Assembly: GCA_937891215.1 (NCBI GenBank)
Contig: CALAEU010000213.1
Span: forward strand, 1-12,263
Reading direction: 5' to 3'
Origin: an uncultured Clostridia bacterium
GTDB taxonomy: Bacteria; Bacillota_A; Clostridia; Oscillospirales; Acutalibacteraceae
Length of the DNA stretch: 12,263 bases
Positions 6,432-12,263 of the stretch are shown in pieces. The position numbers and the translations under genes were made by a program. Within the stretch, counting starts at the first letter, position 1, and every line of letters begins with the position of its first letter. The notes under the pieces were generated by a model. The model searched no databases and had not been told where the DNA came from. It worked only from the letters and a program-made list of their open reading frames with translations.

Positions 6432-7862
6432 ATGAAAGGAAACTCTGTAACCAGAAATGCTGTTTATAATATTGCATATACAGTTATAGGACTTGCTTTT
6501 TCTTTAATATCTTCTATATATATTTCCCGTGTCTTTGCTCCTGCTGGTGTAGGTCAAATTGCATATATGAACAACATAGTTTCATATTTTGTGTCTTTCG
6601 CACCTTTAGGAATTCCCACCTATGGTATTCGTGCAATTGCAGACAGTAATAATAAACAAACTCTAAACAATACATATTCAGAACTTTTTATTCTTAATTT
6701 TATTTCAACAGTTTTTTTCAGTGTTATATATATTGTTTTGGTATTTGTAAATCCAAATTTCTATAAAGAAATGACTTTATATTTAATAGCAGGGATACCT
6801 TTGTTTTTAAATATATTTAACAACGATTGGTTTTATAGGGGCGTTGAAAAGTACAAATATATAACTATAAGAAGTACTTTAATAAAGATACTCTCACTTG
6901 TGGCAATTTTTGTTTTTGTTAGAGATAAAAGTGATATTTTAAAGTATCTTCTTATATCAGGCTTTGCTACTGCTGGAAATTATTGCTGGAATTATATACA
7001 CGCAAGAAAATATGTGAAACTTAATTTCAGGTTCAACAGATCACATTTAACAAAGCATTTAAAACCGATTATAGCACTTTTTATTTCATTAGTAGCGGGT
7101 AGCATTTATTCAAAAATAGACATTACAATGTTAGGCGTTATGTGTACAGATGAAAGTGTGGGGTATTATTCGAATGCAATTAAAATAGTACACATGGTGA
7201 CACCAGCTATTGCAGCAATTACTGCGGTAATGCTTCCAAGTCTGTCAACATTCTTTTCAGAAAATAAAAAGCGCGAGTTCGATGATTTGGTGACAACAAC
7301 ATTTTATGTTGTTTTATTACTTGCGGTACCTGCGTTTTTAGGGGTGTTATTTATTGGTGAAGATATTGTTGTTTTATTGTATGGAGAGGCATTTTTGAAG
7401 ACATCTCAGGTTTTAAAAGTGTTATCTTTGCTATTTATAGTTGTAGGTGTTGGAGATTTGTTAGCATACCAACTTGTTGTAGCAGTAAAAAAAGAAATAA
7501 TATTACCCAAAATAAGAATTATAGCAACATTATTGAATGCTGTATTGAATTTTACCTTGATAAAGCAATTACAAGAAACAGGTGCTGCTCTTGCAACAGT
7601 AATTACAGAAGTTTTTACATTAATTGTGGTAGCATATATTATGAGGAAATATATTTCGATAAAATTCAATTTTAAGTTATTGCTTTCTATAATTATGTCT
7701 AGTGTAATTATGTGTTGCACGCTTTTTATTCTAGGTCAATTTATCGAAAGTTTAATTTTTAGAGTTGTTTTAAGTTTGGTTGTAGCTGTGGTTACATACA
7801 TTGTTCCAGTAATTTTTATTAATAAAGAAGTTATTAATGAAATAATAAAAAAGAGCCATTAG
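6432..7862 (+). CDS. wzx: Second Wzx-type oligosaccharide flippase
   Basis: A 476-residue polytopic membrane protein with about 12-14 predicted segments. The N-terminus NIAYTVIGLAFSLISSIYIS followed by RVFAPAGVGQIAYMNNIVSYF and LGIPTYGIRAIA is the classical RfbX/Wzx pattern (I-S-R-V-x-G-x-x-G-I-G, then A-x-L-G-I-x-x-Y-G-x-R). I chose the ATG at 6432, with AGAGGTG at proper spacing, over a TTG 15 codons upstream, which has no ribosome site and would add a lysine-rich tail unlike the family. It translocates lipid-linked glycan units. It opens a transcription unit of its own, next to glycosyltransferases. It is not a recent copy of the flippase at 1015-2430: the N-termini differ throughout. Two flippases in one locus suggests two products or modular replacement. 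Confidence 0.88.
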   Translation: MKGNSVTRNAVYNIAYTVIGLAFSLISSIYISRVFAPAGVGQIAYMNNIVSYFVSFAPLGIPTYGIRAIADSNNKQTLNNTYSELFILNFISTVFFSVIYIVLVFVNPNFYKEMTLYLIAGIPLFLNIFNNDWFYRGVEKYKYITIRSTLIKILSLVAIFVFVRDKSDILKYLLISGFATAGNYCWNYIHARKYVKLNFRFNRSHLTKHLKPIIALFISLVAGSIYSKIDITMLGVMCTDESVGYYSNAIKIVHMVTPAIAAITAVMLPSLSTFFSENKKREFDDLVTTTFYVVLLLAVPAFLGVLFIGEDIVVLLYGEAFLKTSQVLKVLSLLFIVVGVGDLLAYQLVVAVKKEIILPKIRIIATLLNAVLNFTLIKQLQETGAALATVITEVFTLIVVAYIMRKYISIKFNFKLLLSIIMSSVIMCCTLFILGQFIESLIFRVVLSLVVAVVTYIVPVIFINKEVINEIIKKSH

Positions 7863-7875
7863 AATGGAGAGAATC

Positions 7876-9015
7876 ATGAAAAAAACAGCGATATTGATAT
7901 TCGATGTAGCTATAGGTGGTACGGCAGCAGTTGTGCAAAGCATTATTAAAAAAATAGATACAAGTAATTTACTTGTAATTACTTGTGATGAATTGCTTTC
8001 TGATTTTAAGGATCTTAACGGATGTAATGCACAGAGTATAGGACGTTTTAACGATAAAAGATTTTTTACTAAATGTAAAAATAAACTTTATAGATTTTTA
8101 AAAGTAAATAATGATTGGATAGAACGCAGAGAAGCAAAAATCAGAGCAAAAAAAGTAGAAAAAATAATTAAAAAAGAGAATGTTGAAGTTGTTCACGCGC
8201 ATTTGATGCAATCAATATTTTGCTTATCAGAAATAAATCTGGATATTAAAAAAATCGCAACAATACATGATTCACATGGGCTTGATAATGGTGGTTTTAA
8301 TATAATTTCATCAGAAACAGTCAAGCAAATATATGAGAAAATGGATGTTGTAACATCAGCGGTAAATTATTTTTTCGACTTGTTTGAGAGAAACGATATT
8401 ATTTTGAAAGAAAAAATTATTATAGATAACGGTTTTGATTCAGAAGAATTTGAAAATGTGAACAAAATTAATTTTCAGAATGATAATATAAATATAGTTT
8501 TTTTGGGAGGGGATTTATTAGTTAAGGGTTGCGATTATTTGGAAAAAGCAATAAATATTCTTGTTAACGAAAGCTCAATAAGAAATTTGAAAGTTCATGT
8601 GTTGCGTAATGTAAGTACCGATTCTGAATTTTATAAAAATATAGTTGCAGATAAGTTGTTGGATTATTTCAATTTTGTTGGGTATGTATCAAATGGCAAA
8701 CACCTTGAATATATAAAAGCGGCGGATGTTTTTGTGTTACCTTCAAGAACTGAGGGTGCGGCAAATACATTGCTTGAGGCAATTGGTTTAGGTAAATGTA
8801 TAGTTGCAACAAATGTAGGGGGAACTCCAGAACTTATAGAAAATAATGTTACAGGGTTGCTTTCTGAGCAGAGTGCAGAAGAACTCGCGGATTGTTTAGA
8901 AAAAGTTATTTCAGATGAATCATTAAGAATGAGTATAACTAGGGCAAATAAAGAAAGATGCAATGAATTTTCATGGGACCGAATAGCGAAGAAATATATA
9001 CAACTTTATGAATAA
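7876..9015 (+). CDS. Glycosyltransferase family 4 (GT-B)
   Basis: A 379-residue cytoplasmic GT-B fold enzyme of family 4. The N-terminus (KTAILIFDVAIGGTAAVVQS) matches the glycine-rich acceptor loop. VVHAHLMQS then IATIHDSHG is the usual V-H-x-H region. The donor-binding C-terminal domain has the E-x7-E motif in SRTEGAANTLLEAIGLG, then IVATNVGGTPELIENNVTGLL. Such enzymes transfer a hexose or similar from a nucleotide sugar to the lipid-linked glycan. I chose the ATG at 7876 because GGAGAG lies just before it; an ATG at 7864 would add four residues and lies against the previous stop. Donor and acceptor cannot be predicted. It probably shares a transcript with the flippase before it and the flavoprotein after it. 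Confidence 0.88.
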   Translation: MKKTAILIFDVAIGGTAAVVQSIIKKIDTSNLLVITCDELLSDFKDLNGCNAQSIGRFNDKRFFTKCKNKLYRFLKVNNDWIERREAKIRAKKVEKIIKKENVEVVHAHLMQSIFCLSEINLDIKKIATIHDSHGLDNGGFNIISSETVKQIYEKMDVVTSAVNYFFDLFERNDIILKEKIIIDNGFDSEEFENVNKINFQNDNINIVFLGGDLLVKGCDYLEKAINILVNESSIRNLKVHVLRNVSTDSEFYKNIVADKLLDYFNFVGYVSNGKHLEYIKAADVFVLPSRTEGAANTLLEAIGLGKCIVATNVGGTPELIENNVTGLLSEQSAEELADCLEKVISDESLRMSITRANKERCNEFSWDRIAKKYIQLYE

Positions 9016-9029
9016 GAAGTGGTGTAAAA

Positions 9030-10289
9030 GTGTTAAATGTAGAGAATTTAATAATAGGTGCAGGTATAAGTGGCTTGACTTTTGCCGCTAACTGCAAAGA
9101 AGATTATTTAATTGTAGAAAAAGAATCTTCTGTGGGCGGTTTGTGCAGAACATTCTATGAGGGCGATTTTATCTGGGATTTTGCAGGTCATTTTTTCCAT
9201 TTCGCTTCTTCTGAAATAAAGAGTTTTTTTGAATCAGAAATATCGGAAGATGATATGGTTAAGTGTTTAAAATGTACAGATATAAATTATTATAACAATA
9301 TAATTGATTATCCATTTCAGATGAATATTCACCAATTACCCAAGAGCGAGTTTATTGATTGTTTGTATGATTTATTTAATAAAGAAGAAAAAGACCAATA
9401 TCTGAATTTTGAAGAAATGTTATATGGCAAATTCGGTAAGAGTATTACAGAAAAGTTTCTTAAACCATACAATGAGAAATTATATGCATGCAATCTTAAT
9501 GATTTGGATACAGATGCAATGGGGAGATTTTTCCCGTATGCAAAACCAGAACAGATAATTGCAAACATGAAAAAATCAAATGTTCAGACATATAATAGTT
9601 CTTTTAGTTACCCTAAATCAGGTGCACAGTTTTTTGTTGATGTTATTACTAGAAAAATAGATAAAAATAAGGTTAGATTGAATTCAACGGTGGAGTTTAT
9701 AGACCCCAAAAGTAAAACGGCAATAATTAATGGCGAACACATAAAATATAGTTCTTTAATAAATACAATGCCTTTAAATCAATTGATGAAGATATTACCA
9801 GAAGATTATACAAAGTCATTGCAAAATGTTTTATCGTGTAATAAGGTGTTAGTGTTTAATTTAGGCTTTGATAAAAACATTGATAATACAAAAACACATT
9901 GGACATACTTCCCTGACAAATCAATCAATTTCTATCGTGTGGGGTATTATAGCAATATTCTTGGATTTGATTGCTTAAGTATGTATATTGAAATTGGTTT
10001 TAAGGAAGATGCTATTATTGATTTAGAGAAACAACTTGAATTAACACTAGAAAATCTTAAAAAATGTGGTATTATCAGCGATCATCAGTTAGTTGCTCAT
10101 AAAGCGTTGATTATAAATCCCGGATATGTTCATATAACGAAGCAATCAAATGAAAAGGTTAATGATTTCAGAAAGATGATTGCTGAAGATGGAATTTATA
10201 CAATCGGTCGATATGGAAAATGGACATATTGTTCTATAGAAGATTGTATGATTGATGCTATGGAACTGGCTAATAAAAAGGAAAAATAG
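9030..10289 (+). CDS. FAD-dependent UDP-galactopyranose mutase-like protein (eukaryotic-type/amine-oxidase fold)
   Basis: A 419-residue flavoprotein. It has an N-terminal dinucleotide fold LIIGAGISGL (about residues 6-15), then VEKESSVGGLCRT, and a C-terminal FAD-contact segment IGRYGKWTYCSIEDCMIDA. DFAGHFFHF and a DYPFQMN segment near residues 95-101 resemble the substrate region of UDP-galactopyranose mutases and protoporphyrinogen-oxidase-like relatives. Classical bacterial Glf is shorter (about 370-390) and differs at both ends, so this is nearer the longer, eukaryote-like group. The likely role is conversion of UDP-galactopyranose to UDP-galactofuranose, or another redox/isomerisation of a nucleotide sugar. 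The GTG start at 9030 follows AAGTGGTG and lies 14 bases after the glycosyltransferase stop. Family confident; substrate inferred. Confidence 0.72.
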   Translation: MLNVENLIIGAGISGLTFAANCKEDYLIVEKESSVGGLCRTFYEGDFIWDFAGHFFHFASSEIKSFFESEISEDDMVKCLKCTDINYYNNIIDYPFQMNIHQLPKSEFIDCLYDLFNKEEKDQYLNFEEMLYGKFGKSITEKFLKPYNEKLYACNLNDLDTDAMGRFFPYAKPEQIIANMKKSNVQTYNSSFSYPKSGAQFFVDVITRKIDKNKVRLNSTVEFIDPKSKTAIINGEHIKYSSLINTMPLNQLMKILPEDYTKSLQNVLSCNKVLVFNLGFDKNIDNTKTHWTYFPDKSINFYRVGYYSNILGFDCLSMYIEIGFKEDAIIDLEKQLELTLENLKKCGIISDHQLVAHKALIINPGYVHITKQSNEKVNDFRKMIAEDGIYTIGRYGKWTYCSIEDCMIDAMELANKKEK

Positions 10290-10295
10290 TTTGTA

Positions 10296-10324
10296 TTGCT
10301 TGTTTTTTATATCTGTGGTACAAT
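10296..10324 (+). promoter_or_regulatory. Sigma-A-type promoter with extended -10, upstream of the last glycosyltransferase
   Basis: -35 TTGCTT (10296-10301), 17-base spacer, -10 TACAAT (10319-10324), with TGG directly before the -10. Spacing, -35 and extension match the promoter at 6277-6305. It lies in the 85-base gap after the flavoprotein gene. I see no terminator there, so read-through from upstream may add to transcription. Confidence 0.7.
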
Positions 10325-10374
10325 GCTATAAAGCTCAGTTAATTTAGTAGTGTTTTGTATATAGGAGGTGCTTT

Positions 10375-11433
10375 ATGAAAATTGTTTATATAGATACAAA
10401 TACATTAGGGCACCACATTTCGTACATAAGTGCGTTATCGAGTATTCCTGACAATGAAGTTGTTGCAATTTTACCCGAAAATGTCGAGTCTCTTGATTGT
10501 AAGCAATATAAATACGTAACGCAGGACAGAAAAAACGACAAGCGCTCTTTTTCACAGTTCAGAAAATGGATAAATGAAATTTATTCTATTGTTGAAAAAG
10601 AAAATCCCGATGTTGTTCATATTTTAAATGGTGATTTTTTCTACCGATATTTCGGCTACGGTATGAGAAAATTCAAAAAATATAAAACTGTGGTTACTAT
10701 GCACTGTTTAAGAGAGGGTTTTTTGAATATTCTTTCTGTGAAAGCAATAGCGGCATCTGTAGATGCAGTTGTTTTACATTCAGAATATCTTAAAAATCGT
10801 CTTACAGAGTATGGTAAAAACAATGGTGTTCATATCGAATACCCGAATTTTAGAAAAGGTAATTGTAGCAAGGAAGAAGCTAAAAAATATTTCAACTTAA
10901 ATCCGGATATTACAGTTCTCGGTTGCATCGGAGAAACCAGGCACGATAAAGGATTGGATATTCTTCTTTCTGCTCTAGACTCTGTCACAGAACCGTTTCA
11001 GCTTCTTATTGCAGGCAGACCAGTTCATTTTGATGAGCAATTTATATTGCAATACACTGAGAAATTTTCTGAAAATGTTAGCATTTTACTTAAATTTTTA
11101 AGTGATGAAGAACTTGAATATGCCTTGAATGCAACAGATATTATTGCTATTCCGTACAGAAAAGTATTTAATGGGGCTAGCGGACCTTTAGGTGAAGGTG
11201 TATACCTTGAAAAATGTATTATTGGTCCATGTCACGGGAATTTAGGTGATACAATTGAAAAAAATCATCTAGGTTACACTTTTATAAGTGAAGATACACA
11301 GTCACTTACAGAAGTTTTAAAAAAGGCTCTTAAGGTTGATTTTAAACCCGATGAAAAATATAGAGAATACAAAAATTCATTAAATGTTGAAAGTTTTTTA
11401 GAAAGTTACAAGAATTTATATAACAGCTTATAA
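10375..11433 (+). CDS. Glycosyltransferase, GT4-like (GT-B), divergent donor loop
   Basis: A 352-residue protein with a GT-B layout. The N-terminal domain starts MKIVYIDTNTLGHHISYISA, where the GHH loop replaces the usual G-G-x-E. DVVHILNGDFFYRY and VVTMHC follow at the usual places. The C-terminal domain has LGCIGETRHDKGLDILLSAL, LLIAGRP, and a donor loop IIAIPYRKVFNGASGPLGEG. Two residues of the normal E-x7-E (TEG...EA) motif are replaced by N-G-A-S-G-P-L-G-E-G, as in several bacterial GT4 side branches. It has the strongest ribosome site in the window (AGGAGGTG, 10363-10370) and its own promoter. Donor unknown; a GDP-sugar, including GDP-fucose from the next gene, is possible but only inferred from position. 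Confidence 0.8.
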   Translation: MKIVYIDTNTLGHHISYISALSSIPDNEVVAILPENVESLDCKQYKYVTQDRKNDKRSFSQFRKWINEIYSIVEKENPDVVHILNGDFFYRYFGYGMRKFKKYKTVVTMHCLREGFLNILSVKAIAASVDAVVLHSEYLKNRLTEYGKNNGVHIEYPNFRKGNCSKEEAKKYFNLNPDITVLGCIGETRHDKGLDILLSALDSVTEPFQLLIAGRPVHFDEQFILQYTEKFSENVSILLKFLSDEELEYALNATDIIAIPYRKVFNGASGPLGEGVYLEKCIIGPCHGNLGDTIEKNHLGYTFISEDTQSLTEVLKKALKVDFKPDEKYREYKNSLNVESFLESYKNLYNSL

Positions 11434-11448
11434 CAGGAGAGAAGAGAT

Positions 11449-11787
11449 ATGTCAAAGAATCAGGCGCTTTTTCTTGCACAATCTTATATGGATACGTGGG
11501 ATGATTATGAGCGTTCTTTAACTCGCGATGGGTTTGCATTGTGGGATTACATCATTTTAACTGCTTCAAATGAAAATCAGGCAGAAGGTTTCCGTGCACA
11601 GATTAACGAGCGTTTAAAAGCAGGTCTTTTACCTAAAAAAACACATTTTGCAGTTATTCCTGATCGCGAAGGTAAACGTATTGGTAGTGGTGGTGCTACA
11701 TTAGGTGTAATAAAATATATTGCCGATAATACGGTAGCTGCAGCGGCAACAGACAGGTCATCAGAAGTATCTGCTGTTGCAATGTAA
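11449..11787 (+). CDS. fkp: Fucokinase/fucose-1-phosphate guanylyltransferase, N-terminal fragment before an in-frame stop
   Basis: The first 112 codons of a bifunctional L-fucose salvage enzyme. In this family a guanylyltransferase domain makes GDP-fucose from fucose-1-P, and a C-terminal GHMP kinase first phosphorylates L-fucose. The fragment shows QALFLAQSYMDTWDDYERSL, WDYIILTASNENQAEGFRAQ, VIPDREGKR and the nucleotide-loop motif GKRIGSGGAT (residues 75-84). The frame then stops at TAA 11785-11787. The same frame continues beyond it with the next conserved block, so the gene is interrupted by one codon with no shift. GGAGAG (11436-11441) precedes the ATG, 15 bases after the glycosyltransferase stop. 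This suggests salvage of exogenous, perhaps host-derived, fucose for the glycan. Confidence 0.85.
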   Translation: MSKNQALFLAQSYMDTWDDYERSLTRDGFALWDYIILTASNENQAEGFRAQINERLKAGLLPKKTHFAVIPDREGKRIGSGGATLGVIKYIADNTVAAAATDRSSEVSAVAM

Positions 11788-12263
11788 ACCACCGGTAAAA
11801 AAGATTTTTCAGACTTAAGGATACTTGTAATTCATTCTGGTGGCGACTCAAAAAGAGTTCCGCAGTATTCTGCTCTCGGTAAACTTTTTTCACCTGTACC
11901 ACATAGATTAGCGAATGGCAGAAGTTCAACGCTTTTTGATGAATTTATGATGTCAATGTCAAGTGTACCAGCAAGAATACGTGAAGGTATGGTGCTTCTT
12001 TCTGGTGATGTACTTCTTCTTTTCAATCCACTTCAGATTGATTACAGTGGTAATGGTGCTGCAGCAATTTCTTTTAAAGAAGATGTTGAAACAGGTAAAA
12101 ATCATGGTGTGTTTTTAAGAGGAGAAGATGGCTGTGTAGAGAAATTCCTTCACAAACAATCAGTAGAATCTCTTACAAAATGCGGTGCAGTTAATGAAAA
12201 TGGGAAAGTAGATATTGACACAGGTGCAGTAATTTTTTCTGCTGAGATGTTAAAATCGCTTAA
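11788..12263 (+). pseudogene. fkp: Fucokinase/fucose-1-phosphate guanylyltransferase, continuation after the in-frame TAA (runs off right edge)
   Basis: The frame of the preceding fragment is open from the TAA to the window end (158 codons). It carries the family's best-known block ILVIHSGGDSKRVPQYSALG (from about 11821), then KLFSPVPH, STLFDEF, LLSGDVLLLF, KNHGVFLR and DTGAVIF, all expected in order for the guanylyltransferase domain. No ATG, GTG or TTG occurs in frame before 11947, which is downstream of the GGDSKR motif. The segment cannot be a separately started gene that keeps its active site. A single base change from CAA, AAA or GAA to TAA at 11785 explains the picture. The kinase domain would lie beyond the window. 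Confidence 0.8.

Noticed and set aside
7406..7720. Minus-strand ORF inside the second flippase
   Set aside because: Antisense to membrane segments; no start signal or family.
8664..8963. Minus-strand ORF inside the GT4 gene
   Set aside because: Lies opposite the conserved E-x7-E region; shadow.
11577..12026. Three minus-strand ORFs at the right end
   Set aside because: All lie opposite conserved fucokinase blocks in the plus frame and lack start signals.
1..12263. CRISPR arrays, insertion sequences, tRNA or rRNA genes, riboswitches
   Set aside because: No regular spaced repeats, transposase motifs, CCA-ended cloverleaf or conserved leader structure could be seen.

Overview
The window looks like part of a surface-polysaccharide (capsule or cell-wall glycan) locus from a low-GC Gram-positive bacterium, most likely a gut-type member of the Clostridia. 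Reasons: AT-rich DNA, Firmicutes-style Shine-Dalgarno sites (AGGAGGTG, GAGGAG), extended -10 promoters (TGnTAnAAT), a PcsB-like murein hydrolase fragment at the left edge, and a fucokinase/fucose-1-phosphate guanylyltransferase of the kind seen in gut Firmicutes. TGA, TAA and TAG all end genes, so the code is standard. The taxon is inferred from style, not from a marker gene.

Layout. Bases 1-361 (minus strand) hold the coiled-coil start of a PcsB/CwlO-like peptidoglycan hydrolase running off the left edge. Its open frame continues without a proper start to about base 637. It meets, head to head, the plus-strand C-terminal half of a sialyltransferase-like glycosyltransferase (563-1018). Both genes lack their N-termini, and they meet at an AT quasi-palindrome, so this is a rearrangement or assembly junction. 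Bases 1015-6244 form a tight plus-strand operon: a Wzx-type flippase, a NeuA-like cytidylyltransferase, a DRE-TIM (HMGL-like) aldolase, a ThDP-dependent acetolactate-synthase-like enzyme split by a frameshift with its inter-domain linker missing, and a KdsC-like HAD phosphatase. A rho-independent terminator follows at 6251-6275.

A second transcription unit starts from a good promoter at 6277-6305. It carries a second Wzx flippase, a GT4 glycosyltransferase and an FAD-dependent UDP-galactopyranose-mutase-like protein. A very similar promoter at 10296-10324 drives another GT4-like glycosyltransferase and a fucokinase/GDP-fucose synthase gene. That last gene is interrupted by an in-frame TAA and runs off the right edge.

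How the genes may work together. The cytidylyltransferase, phosphatase, aldolase and ThDP enzyme look like a pathway to a CMP-activated acidic sugar or related keto-acid. The sialyltransferase-like protein would be the transferase that uses it and the adjoining flippase would export the product. The canonical PEP-condensing synthase (NeuB/KdsA family) is absent from the window. The aldolase plus ThDP enzyme may replace it, and this is the most interesting biological possibility here. The second unit would add other sugars (possibly galactofuranose, and fucose from salvage) and has its own flippase. Three genes are broken (563, 4142-5741, 11449-12263), so either the locus is decaying or the assembly is faulty. 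Reads should be checked before any biological conclusion.
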